Shown here: in pieces, positions 12,758-25,500 of the stretch | How the letters are laid out: every line of letters starts with the position of its first letter | Numbering within the stretch: position 1 is the first letter of the stretch | Origin: Enoplosus armatus | Lineage: Eukaryota > Chordata > Actinopteri > Centrarchiformes > Enoplosidae | DNA length: 64,000 nucleotides | Reading direction: 5' to 3' | Assembly (NCBI RefSeq): GCF_043641665.1 | Contig: NC_092183.1 | Location: forward strand, 16,020,501 to 16,084,500 | The notes under the pieces: model-generated | The model's database searches: none | What the model was told of the DNA's origin: nothing | Seen by the model: the letters and a program-made list of their open reading frames with translations, nothing else | Translations under genes and position numbers: made by a program

Positions 12758-12761
<4 letters not shown>
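5466..12761. other. Gene desert, first part
   Basis: No exon, RNA gene or transposon was recognised. Open frames here are short, mostly overlap on both strands and lack homology that I can name. Two local points: a 17-base exact copy of part of cox7c exon 1 at 6442-6458, and an AT-rich, motif-dense stretch at about 8310-8700 that could be a regulatory element. Short CA runs occur near 6513, and T and G homopolymers are scattered. Confidence 0.5.

Positions 12762-12801
<40 letters not shown>
12762..12801. repeat. (GT)n microsatellite
   Basis: About twenty uninterrupted GT units, among the longest simple repeats in the window and likely polymorphic. Confidence 0.95.
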
Positions 12802-13872
12802 AGGTCTGCACAAACAAAACTATCCCACTGCTCCATAGCCTCTTCACACAGATAGGAGAGGCCAAGATATCCAATTAATAAGAGAGGTTAAAGTTGACTT
12901 TCCACTGGATGGTCCAATCACAGTAGGCGCCCCGGTTAATTTGGTGAACAAAGTCAAGGCAGGGGTGGGTGGCCACTTAGGGAAAAGCGAGGCGAAGGAG
13001 AAGGGATGGATGAGAGGAAGCACGATAAGGACTGAGGGAGAGATTGCGGCCCCCTGACAGCTCAGCTTGCATTGCAAATGAGGAAGCTGACTGAACAAAA
13101 ACATTTGCTGAATCTGTAATGGGAACGATCAGACCACTTCAGGAGAAAGCTGTGTGCTGCAACAAAAGACCAAAACAAAACTTTTGTGACAAGCAGAGCT
13201 AGATAAGTCCACTGCAGGTTTTAATGCCGCTGTGGAATGAGTCTTTATGCAATAAAAAATGTGGATGTTTTGTCAAGAATCTGCTCAGTCCAGGGCAGTA
13301 GGACATGAAGGGAATGTGACATGTGGCTCTTTTTATTTCAGAGCGCCCACATGGAAAACAATCAGACGCATCGCTCACTTGACTCTACCCAGGAAGCCAG
13401 TGACTCTCCACACTGCAAAGAATATTTCTGAGCTTGCAAAAAAGACTGACAGATGTTGCCAAAGTACAGTATGTATGCACACCTCATTGGGACTGAAAAC
13501 CAGTTTCAACTCTGACAAGCGGCCGTGGACAATGCTCAAGCACATCCACTGTTCCTTCATATACAGACACTGATGGCAGTTTTGCCTCAGCAAGCTGAGA
13601 AATATTCCCGTCTGCTGTCTTTTTTTCCCTCTCTCTCCCCCCATCTCTCACCCTGCATCCCGCTATCTCCGTCACATCTTTCACACTTTGGTTTATGAAT
13701 CCAAACTGACGGCAGGCAGACTTTCAAACTTTGGAAAAAAGTGACTCTGAATAGAACATGTAGCCCTTCGGCTCCTGGGGGCTCCAAGACTCCAGAGCTT
13801 TCTTGAGTGGTGCATTTCAAAAATGGAGAAAAGAAAAGTATTCAAAACAAAGAAGTGGAGGAGAAGTAAAAA

Positions 13873-13891
13873 ATATATATATATATATATT
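13873..13891. repeat. (AT)n microsatellite
   Basis: Nine to ten AT units after an A-run. Confidence 0.9.
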
Positions 13892-16800
13892 TCCAAGAAT
13901 TCAAGTGATGATAACCTTAGAAAGCACAGGTAATAAAGTGATTTATGAAAGTTGGAGATAGTATTTCTTTAATAAAAAAAAAAAAATCCCTCACAGAACT
14001 TTAGCCACACATTACCAGAATTTCACTGTTGTTTCATCATTTCCAGTGGAGATCTAACCTACTGGTATAAGCTCTTAAAGACGACATTCTCAGCAGTATT
14101 ATCTTGATGCAATGTCATCATATTATAAAGTCCCCTTATTCTGAATAAATGTTTTCATCTATCCTTGAAAAGCTTTCCCTATGGCTATATCATAATATTT
14201 CATTACTTTGGTGTAATTTTCACAGGAAAAAAATTGAACAAAGTATGTAAGCTTAATTCGATGCAGCTATGGTCTTTTAGAGTTTGAAATTGAATTTCAC
14301 CTACCTTCAAAGTCTGGTAACACAATTAAGCTTAGTTCTTTGACTTTAAATGTGATTTTGTTCTGAAGTGTCTTTGTTCTGAATGTCTATTCTTAGAAGT
14401 TAATTACATTTTGAGCGGGTGTTGTTCAGCAGTATAAAATAGACATTTATGACACCTCGCTTATATCTCTGCTCACAGGCTGCCCTGTTGTCAAATACCT
14501 CACTGAAAATTAAATTAATACTTTTGTATTTTTAGCCTAATGGAATCTGGGTTATTGCAGAAGTCTATACATTGGCAAAGCAAATGTGGTGCTCTTTAGT
14601 TTTGGTATTCTTTTCTTTGTTTTGTCACTAAATTGGCTTTATGTTCTCGCTGCCTTTCACACACAAGAACCCCACCTTCAGTGCCTGACAATTTCAATTC
14701 TTCATTAATTCGCTTTCCTTCGTAAGATCCCCAAAAGGTCTCTTAAAGTTAGGGTGAATGGCCTGCTTTACAGAGCAAGAAAAGATGGTCTAATTAAACT
14801 GTGCTTGCCACCACTCTATTTAACCTCTGACTGCTTTTTTAAATGAGTTACTCACATGGAACAGGTTTGATTTATATTCCATTTATTCATGGACACATAA
14901 ATGTGAAAAATATGGGTCGGCCCCCCACAAAATCCTCAGTCTTAACCTGGGGTTAACACATTAAGGCAATTACAGACTGCAAAAGTGAATGTTAAATATT
15001 TGCCAAGCACTTGTCATAAGAACTGCAGTAGAACATTTTATCCTTTAAAGTCAAGCTCACAACAAACGCGTGGCTCTTAAACTCTTAAGGGTGAGGAATG
15101 GGACAGACACAAGAACAGAGCAAGCAAAACAAAAGGGAGTCTGTTGGGTTTTGTAAATACATATTATAGCTGAGTATCCAGCCAATCAGGCCACGCAAGC
15201 CCAGTGTCCCCGGAGCCTCCTCAGCAGCCATCTGTGAGTGAAGCAGAGAGAATAAGCAACAGGGAGTTTGGGAAGTCTGGAAATGCTGAATCAAATCTTC
15301 AGTGTCAGATGCAAGAGGAGAAAAGTAAGATTTGGAGGCCTGGGAGCGAAAGAAATAAAAGAATAAGTCGAAAAGAACACCTGCTTTTGATTTATTGAGT
15401 GAAACAATGCATACATGTTGGTACGCCATGGTTTCTCAATGGAGGAGAGACACTTGCAAAAAAGGCTCAAATGTCTGTTTCACTTTTTTTCCCTCTATTT
15501 TCCATCACAAGGCTAAGCAGTTTTATAAAACATGGATGAGTGTCGCCAGGACTGACTTATCATGAGAGAAATGCAACAACTGACACAAAGGTGTCCTCTT
15601 CTAAATAAGGGAGTTAATGATTGATTGAGTGACTGAGTGACTCAGTGAGGGAATGACTGACTGGGGGGGAAAATGGAGGCTGTAAGGGTGGAGGGAAGGA
15701 ACAGACTGCTCTATCATCTCAGCCCAGACACCACTGGGACTTAGAGTGAGAGACAGTGTAGAGCGGTGGAGAGACAAATCGCTTCTCTTGACCTTTGAGA
15801 GAATAGCTACATACAGTAATAATCCACTGAGGGGGGGTGGGGGAAGTTGAGCTGGCCATAATATTGGGGTTTTCACTTTCGCTACAGAGAAGTGCTCTTC
15901 GAACACACTGCTGAGGAAGATAAGACTGGAGGGATGGAGGCCCGAGCACTCCGGAGGAGTTCTGGACTTGTACTTGTTTGCTGGGGTTTGATCTCTCGGT
16001 CTTAGAGCTCTGATGATTATGTGAGAATTCATTTATCTTACAGTTTAAAACCAACTAGGATGCCACCGTGCACTGCGAATGCTCACATTTAGAGATATGT
16101 TCCAGCTGGATCAAAATCTTCCCTCCGGTGCTTTTAGCTGCAGCCTCCTCCCAGCTAGCAGTTCATTGAGATCTTGAACACTGAGATTGCTACTTTATGT
16201 GCCTTCATTAAATTCTAACTGGTGCTATTCTCCTCCCTTTGATTCAAAAGCTCTTCTCTGCACTTTTCCCCCCCATACAGTACATGTGGGATATAGCCTG
16301 CAGTGGTGTGTAAGCAGTGTTGCAGCATTATGGGCCCGTAACTTTTTCATCTGCTACAGTAAAGAGGTTAGCATGATGGACAAGTTACTGGCGGTGCCTG
16401 TCACTGTAGTGTGCGCTGCACTCTGATCTGCATCGTTCTGGGCTTTAAGTACTACTTCATGCCTTGAGCAATTATGGGCTGCTCCACTATAGTCTGCCAG
16501 AGAGAAAGCAGAAGATGTATTGGTGGGAACAGTACCGTTTCTGATAGTGAATTATTCATTTGATACATTACTGTAGAGATTTAGATCTTTCTCTGCATTG
16601 CTTGATTCACTTGCACCTATAATTTCTAACAGCCAACTCTGACACGTGTCTCTTTAAGAGAGCTTTTTCTTATGCTGTGGGTTGAGCACAATATAAAAAA
16701 TGTTGCATTACTGTATATCCTTGGCTGCCAACAGTATTTTCAGGTGACACTTTCCTATCTGTCCTTTCTCATCCAGTCATGCACTATATGCTTTTTATCT

Positions 16801-19800
16801 GTAGCACAGGCCGCATGCCACCTCTTCTGATTTTCATTCATCATTTTCCTCTCACTTTTTCCGTCTCCTTCCAACTCTTAGATGCTTGATGAATGGATGC
16901 AGTCAACGTTGAATCAGTTCATCTGTTCCTACCAGACACTGCAGCCCCTCACCTGTAATCATCATCCCTGCCATGGACACCCACTCAATATGTGGGGAAT
17001 CCCTATCATTTACGCACCGAATCTGGGTCTACTGGGCCACAGTTGAGTGGGCAGGAGGCAGTGTACCATTAAGGTACATACAGTGTTATCATGTCTTACT
17101 GCATGTTCCACTGAATCCAACAGGAGCAGGCCCAGTTGATTCAGTGGCATCTCATCGCATATAAACATTAATAGCTGCCACAAAGAGTCACATGACTTAT
17201 GAGGTTGTAAAAAAGCATCATCCTCCAGGAACGGTGTGCTGTACAACATAATCAATTTCAGGAGAGTACAAATACATGCCACTTTATTATTACAAATAAT
17301 AAATGAACATTAGGCTGCTGGTAATGCAACCAATTTGTCTTTGTGAGGGTCGCTAATGGTGCAAAACACTCTGCGTGAACTCACAAGAAAGAACTTTGGA
17401 TATTTTGGCACTTTCCATTAAAAATTGAAATGCAATCAGTGTTGTAATCTTCGGCTGCAAGTCTTGCTGAAGTCAATGGTGCTGAAACAACAGCCAGCCA
17501 GTTCAATCTAATATCAATCAATCATAAGAGATTGTGCGCGCTGGATGAAACTGCTGAGACAGAGAGATGGAGGCGGGTTCTGCTGCTGGTGTACACATAG
17601 CCACTATGTATTCTACATTGAGACAAATGTGAACTGATTGAGGTACTGACTAAATGTGCCCCATAGCCTGCCTTTGCATTATGATTTTTACAACAAGTCT
17701 GAGCACACTGCTTTGAACTCCATTTGACCTTCTATAAATATATTTGCGTGTTCTCTAAACTGGGGACGTCCTTGTCTGTGTCCTCCATTCGCTGCCTATG
17801 CTCATTAAATGTCCTCTCGTCAGGTCTCAGGGTCATGGACACTGGGCCGAGTCGTCTGAGTTGTCTGAGAAGCCATGCCAGTCACACAGCCACGCCTTCA
17901 CCCCCCTCCACCCACCACACTCAACTCTAATGAAAGTGATGAATTATTGCTCTGTGTCCAGACTTAAGAGTGACGTTAGCAAGAGCCACAATAAAGCTGT
18001 ACCTCATATCCACACAGTGAGGGGAAGGGGGCTCACTTTATGCTTTGTGTTCTGCATACACTGTATAGTATGGTGTGTGTGTGTGTTTGTGTGTCCGAAA
18101 ATGGGAAAGCATGTAGAAGGCAGCAGACAGTAGGCTGGGAAACTGTACACACAAACACAACCACACACACACTGTAGCCCTCCTTCAGCCTACGATTCAG
18201 TGGCTCAGTAAAACCCAGGCGCCATAAACAGGATTTATGTCATTTAATTAAGCTTTTGTACAATTACCTTTATTTACAGCTGCATGAAGCAGGCAATGGG
18301 GAACTCGAGGCAGTGAGAGCCAAACAGAGAGGTCGTAATTTCTGTCCTTTACTTCTCATTGTTCCCAAGATATGAGAACAACACTCCTGTGTATGTAGGC
18401 CACATGTTTTGCTCGGTGGAGCTGGATATTTACATTTCAGTTCTTCCTGTGTAATAGTAATTACATTTAAATCATAATTCAGTGTCTTGATATCCCATAG
18501 AGTTTGTTTTGGGACATGGATGGCCAATATGTTTGTTATTTTTTTAAATGCATATTTTTGTTAAAACTGTGTCTAACATCTAAGTGTAAATGTAAATTCC
18601 TCAGGACAAATGTATCCTGAGATTCTGTATTTTCTGTTATCAGCTTCTATTAATGTACAGCTTTCATTCCCACCAATCTGTTCACTAATCTGAGAGGAAA
18701 CGCATGGCTGACATGTCTCATAATGGTGATGTATTTTCCTGCTGCTTTCATGTAAGGACACTTGCTTCAGCTTTGATGTTACAGTGCCATCTACTGGCCA
18801 GTCTAAAATTTTCCCGCTTTGACTGGTGGCTGATACAGAAAATATATCAAAACATGTGATTCTGTGTACCGTGCCTGTTTGCTTTGACAACAACCGAGGC
18901 CCTTTCTGACAACTGTTCCCATCTCTGTGTCAAACCATCAGAACACATGGCAGTGTCTGTGTGTGCTGGCTCTCTGCCATGTGGCAGGCTCTCACAGGCG
19001 CACTGTGACTGTCGGCATTGTTGTCACTCCAGCAGGACGCGAGTCTCATCAGCATGGGCATTGTGAGTCACACAACATCATCACTTTGGATATTTCATTT
19101 GTAAAAGGCATCACATTACATCTAATGTAAGACATACAACAAAACAAGGGTTTTAAGTTCATTATCTGTCAACAGCTACAATTTTTGTTTTGAATATTTT
19201 CAGTCTGATTTTGCAGATAAATGGTACATTGTGTATTTTTTTTTCTCAGTTTTATTCAGACAAAACATCTGTTGTTTCAAGGTTGCATGATCTGACCAGG
19301 AGAGGGGGCTTTACCCACACTTTTCCTCTGACTGGAGTTAAACACAGCATGAAGACCGACTAGTCACAATGCCTTTCTGACAGCTTTCTTGAAATTGATA
19401 CCTCGAATAAACTAAAAATCAGTGATGTGACTGAAATCAATCAGCAGCACTGTTTTTGCTTCTGTGCCAATAAAGGTGTTGTGTATATGCTTATAATTAT
19501 ACTACTTTACTTCTACTACTTACAACATCTACTTATAACTAATAGTGTTGGTGAGCAGCAGAATCAGTATGTCTCTCTCCACATCAGGCCGTGCCCTGTC
19601 ATCCTAAGAATAGCCTGCTGTTTGCTTTTTTTGTTTGAGCATCATGCCCTTTCATCAACCCCTCTGAATGGGATGGGACATGAAACTAAGCTCAGAAATG
19701 CAACAGGCCCCAGAGGCACCACAACTGAATGCAGAGCTTTACTTCTCATTATGGTCCTCATAAAGAGGCTTTTGGATGCTGCTGGCTTTGGGAAGTCCGT

Positions 19801-22488
19801 GGAGGAAAGTAAAGAAAGAAAAATGAAGAGGCCGATGGAAGAAAGCCTCGAACAAGACTAGCGAGTCTGAATTTGCCAGTCACAAGACAAATCTATCTAT
19901 CTATCTTTCTATACACACACTTTGCATGTGCCGAGCAGAAGGCCACAGCAGTCTCCTCTCGAGGCTCCTCCATGTGGCCTTTCATCACAGATGGGCATCT
20001 GTCACTTTCATTCAGTCTCATTAGCAGTTTGCACGCACTCACTGACTCACTAATTTTTCTATATGATGCCATATTTGCAGCACAACTCTGAGAGAAAAGT
20101 GTATCCTCAGCTTGCACTCTGCATGGACAGATACAGTATGTGTGTATTCACACAGCCCTGGATAATGAATTCATAAGCTGTCATGGAAAGTGAGAGAGGA
20201 TGAACAGCAAAAAACAGCTTCAATCACTGTACTGCTGCAGTCAGTGTGGTCAGTGCATTTTCACAGTGTTTTGAAAGTGAAGGAAGGAAGGATAAAAATA
20301 GTTCCTGTCTAGCCAGTAATGATAAAACCATACCTGCTGATCCAGAAGCTAACCATCATCCCCTTTGAAGACAAAACGCCAAGAGCAACATCAAGAACTC
20401 AGAGCCTTTTCAATCATGCACAAAACACACTACGAAAGTCTAGAGGGAGAAGTTCTTTACATTGACTTGAACTTCAACTCAATGTATTAAAAATGCAGCA
20501 CTACAAGACTTAAATCAAGGGTGCTGGGACAAATTCTATTCTCTGATTAAATTTGCTGAGTAGGTACTGGGTAGCGGGAGTTCAGGGGCTGTGAGTGTGT
20601 GTTTACAGGACGTGTGTGTCTTTGCGAGGGGCGGTAAGAACATTAGCTTGTAAAAGCAGGGAATAAAGTACTCTGTAATTAATTGCAGAGCAAGTTTCAC
20701 CCTGGAGCGAAAAACTAAGCCTGCTCCCAATTCAGAAAGAAGATTGCCGCTGGTGAGAATGCAAGCTCCTTGCTGCAGGCCTTTTCCAGTCAAAATGAGA
20801 TCTGTCTAAACATCAGCATCAGGAACATTACAGTGAGTGCCAGAGAGGCTACAGGTTCAGTTGTCTGCTTCAGTTGATAAAAACACTTTTGCACTCACAT
20901 TCGAGACTATTAGCACATTTTATTTGACTTGTAGTATTCTGAGAGATCAGAGGTAAGTCATTTTCTATTATTTGGGTCAGAAAAGCTAATATTGGCAACT
21001 GGCAAGGTGAACAAAATAGCAGAAGAAGCTGCTTTGTATGAGATAAAGAGGATATTTCTAGCCTGTTTCTGCTGGAATGCATGGGTTAAGCGCTGAAGAT
21101 GAATATCCTTCCTCATCTAATGGCTTGTCCTAGATTTCCCCACCTGCAGTGCAGTTATTTTTCACTGTGGTGTCTAATCCGCCACCGCTCTTCCACTTAA
21201 CACAAAACAAAGCCTCCTACAGCGTTAGCCTAGGCAGCCCATGGGAGCTGCTCTGTTGAGACCCAACTTCATCACATTGTAAGTAACACACCTTTTATGA
21301 CATCTATTCCGGGGAGCGGATTATGCCAAAAAGATAGCAGACACTCACCTCTTGCCCCCGTGCACTCTGCTGATTTATAATGCAATCTATTCCATAATCT
21401 AAATTTGTTTTGCATTATTCATGCATGAATGTACTTTTTTCAGCAAGATAATTTGCTTGTTATCGAGCCACTGAATGATAAAAAGAGCTTTACAAAGAAA
21501 CCAGATTTGTATATAGCCATTTTGTTTTTTGATATAGGCCACCACAACTGAAGTGATCAAACTAAATGTTGCTGCCACATTGGAAAGTCAGTGTGTGAGT
21601 TTATCAATGGCTACTGTCATAATGTCACAAACGGCTGTGAAAACTGCATCTCATCTACAGTCCTACACTGCTATATGTGTAAAAACAACAATCATCATTG
21701 CAAAATCAAACATCATTTTCCAGCCAATATTTTTCTTTTTTCCATATTAAAAACCCAATATGTAGAAAAGTAATGAAGTGGTAACTCTTCCCTTTGCCAC
21801 AAACTGGGCTCGCACGTTTGATGAAGGTAACCAAATGTGGAAATGACTAAACAAAATAAAGAAATAGTTTGTGTTTTATGTGTAATGGGCCATGCGTGAA
21901 TAAACATATATTCCTTTTGTTTGCCAAAAGTCATAAACAGACGTTATCTTTCAGTGACATTACTTATGTTTACAGTCAGTTAGATCCCAGAGAGAGAGAG
22001 AGATCTGACTCCCTGCTAGAGCTCTTACAGTACATACAGTATGTTATAAACCTCTAATAACTGAAATCCAAATTTGATTTCAAAATCATGTTTTAAGCTA
22101 TTGTCGTTTGATTAAAAAAAGTCATAGAATATCAAGATGATAGAACAAGGTTAAGTGTGTTGTTTGAGCTGTTACAGTAAAGAGGGCCTGAGGTCTCCAG
22201 GACAACAAACAGAACACTAGGGTTTCACTTTGGCCCTTTCGCATCCACCTATCCATCAATTGTCTACATCCACTTTTGAGTGAAAGGCAGGTAACACAAG
22301 TTCAACCCTGACCCCATAAAAGTCCATGTTAGTCACAACATGTAGAAGCCTACATGCCATGATAATATTTTGATATTGTTACAACATTAGTAGACTAGAT
22401 CTTCATCCAATGATAAGAAAAGAACCAGAGTGAAAGTTGTGTTATAGTTGCTATGCTGAAGAATGAGTGTATGTTTACACACACATCC

Positions 22489-22513
22489 ACACACACACAC
22501 ACACACACACACA
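22489..22513. repeat. (AC)n microsatellite
   Basis: About twelve AC units, preceded by an interrupted ACACACATCC segment. Confidence 0.9.
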
Positions 22514-25500
22514 TTCCACTATATGAATGCCAAATGGGCTGCATCAACAGCGACAGGGAGCCAGATCAAGCAGAATTTAACAACAGTGTGGAACAGTGGG
22601 GGGTTACACAGGTGATTGTAAAACACAAGTCAGCCTAAGTAGTGGATTTGCTGAACACAGCACAGATCAATAAGGACATGGTGCGTCGCCGGGTTGTTAC
22701 CCCCCAGAGATTTCCTTTGCTGGTGTGATCATCTGGCGTGATATTTACATCTCTGTCTCACTGTCTCTCTCTCTACCTGACACATTTGGAAGCATATTTA
22801 CACAGGCGTGCACACACAAACATGACACATAATACTGGTATGTACTTCAGCTCTGTGCAGAGACATTACTGTAAGGAAGCTGCATTTATTACCCTTGATT
22901 GTGTCATACCTTTGTTTGCATAGAGTGTATGAGCAAGATGGTAAAAATAACAGTGTCACTGGGCGAATATGACAACAGCTCACCTGCACACACACACACA
23001 TCTCTCCAAATGTGTTTTTTAAGCAAGAAACATTCAGCTATGAAAAGTGGTTGAAAAAGCTCTGTAGTTTGCTTCATCGCAGATGGAAAAAAATCCTGTC
23101 AGCTTGGATTCAAGGCAGATTCAGTTTATCTTTATTCCACAGCCGACTCAGTTTCTATCTGTACATCTAAGCATTAAGCCCCCTTTACGTTACTGGCTTG
23201 TTTGCCCGATTTATAGTTAGTCATAAACATGCCTGATGGTCAGAAAATTGATGATGGAGAAATCCTGCGGGTGAGTGATGATGTTGCAAAGAAAAGAAGG
23301 CAAATTACAAAGACACTACAGTATGTTTGGCTCCTGGATCTTTACTATCCTATCCAGGCTCAGTCCCCTGTCCTGATCCATTCTTCTATTTCCATTCTCC
23401 TATTGATGTACGCAGGACAAATATCCTAAAGGTAGATATTTGAGTAGGACAAAGGGATCTTTGTTGTGTTTGAGGAATTGCTCAGCTATGCTTAACAAGC
23501 AGATCATTTTAAAGATTTTGCCTCTAAAGACTGCCCTGTGAGAATTGAGGGCCTTGCCTCCTTACCGCTGCCCTGATTTCTCATTTTGTCTCACAACAAT
23601 ATTGATCAGAGCATCCTGTTATGGGGTTTAAGGAAGGATTCCACAGAAGATCGCTGATGGGATGTTGCTTCGAAACCACCTCTGCTGTGAATAATGCCAA
23701 TAAAACGCCCGGAGGAGATCAATGGTAAATATTCTATCAGTGGGAGAATGTTATGCCTGTTTGATAAATGAGCCTCAGCTTGAATTTATGGGGAATGTGG
23801 GTTTTATCTTGCAATGTTGAAATCTGTGCAGTGCACAGACAAATGTATTAATTTGCTTGAATATTTATTTAAGGGTATTCTGCAAAGTACAAAATATCTG
23901 AGAACAACACAGTATGTGCTTACGCATGCCAGTGGCCCAACTGTAACTACACTTTCTGTTCACCATATGTGTAAAAATAATGTTATGAGCATGACATATG
24001 TGTTAGAGGGGCACAGGAACACTGACTGTTGTCCTGTCCTCTCCATGGGAGCACATGGTGCGCTGCTGTGACAGTCAGCATTGAACATGTCTTTGGGGAT
24101 GCTCCATTATTTACACTGTGCCTTCCTGTGGCCCAGATGAGACATGACAGGAGCCACAGGAAGCTCATGAATTAAACAGAGGGGCCTAAAAGCACAAGGG
24201 GAGGGTTGAGGGTGATGGGGAGGCCTGGGGAGACAGCAGAGCAGTGGAGCTGCAGATTGCAACGCACATGTCGCCGTGGCCCGAGGGGCTGGAGGGCGGT
24301 GAGGCAGGGAGGAAGGGACATGCAGGGACAGAGGGAGATGAGAGAGCAGAGGAAAAAGATTTGGTTGAAGAAAACGTAGATAGAAGATGCAAAAGAGAAA
24401 GGGATAAAGAAAACAGCAAACAGGGATAACAGGAATTCTCTTAGGAGGTTGTAATGAGACAGACAGAGAGGAGAGAAATTGCTAAAAGAACAGCAGTCTT
24501 AATTTAGCCAGAGAGACATTAATCCCTTACTGATGCACATAAAAAACAGGAGTGAGGATGATGTCATGCATTCAGTGGACAGTTAGTGGGGTGTGTGATG
24601 TCTCAGCTGTTGCTCAAATAGGCTGGGCAGTGAGAGGCTTCTGGTGTCAGCCTGCATGTCCGGATTGGATGGTGTAACCTCATTTAGGCTGTGACTCATC
24701 ACCTGATGCAGCAAACCAATACACAGTCGCTGTGGGCAATAAAAGACTCAGGCAATACCCTTCCTGTTTCAGTGAAGTGATACAATTTGACTAATGGGTA
24801 TTGAGGTCACAGGCAGGGATGCTGAGTTTCGATGGTTGATGAATTTCCTGCATATTGATCTCAATAGACAGTATGTTTTTACACTGTGCTGTGCCTGTTG
24901 TATGTTTATAATCATACTAAATGTTACCATTTGTCTCAGGATTAACCCATGATGTGGATTAGTATGGACTTGTTTGTGTAATCTCTCAAATACAATGGTT
25001 GGCTGTTGGATAAGACCATGCTTTTATGTCCTTCTCTCTCACACACACGCACGCTTATGTGTTTTATGAGTCTGATATTTGTAAGTAACTTTTTACAGGA
25101 AGTGCCTCTAATGACAACCCCTTTCATTGGCCCCCGGGGAGCTGCTGTCCATCTCTCATGGCAACCCCATACGGGAAAAGGAGCCGCCCAGACCATTGGT
25201 GCCAGGGTGATATCATCTGATCATCAACCTCAAACATGGGCGCTGAGCCACACAGTGCATTTTCATATAGTGGAAGGTCTTCATCCTTCACTTTCCCCTT
25301 TTATATTCAGGGCCTTTTATCTGCAAATATTAATCCTGCAGAACAAGTGAAATTGGCTTGTCATATAAAATGGGAAGTTGCGAGCGTTATATATCTGAAT
25401 GGGTGCCAAGTGAATTAAGCTTATTAACTTGAATCTGTAAAATCTTTTTTTAAACCTCAAGCTGAATGTAGCCTCTCTTATTGATGCAGTCCATTAGTTG

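Noticed and set aside
15620..15660. GACTGAGTGACTCAGTGA repeats considered as an AP-1 enhancer
   Set aside because: It is a short degenerate tandem repeat; the TGACTCA match is expected from its unit.
15601..16054. 143-codon and 111-codon minus-strand frames
   Set aside because: The frames overlap one another, the composition is Ser/Pro-rich and no homology is seen; probably chance in non-coding DNA.
22280..22320. GTTCAACCC word considered as a tRNA B-box
   Set aside because: No matching A-box, acceptor stem or cloverleaf could be folded around it.
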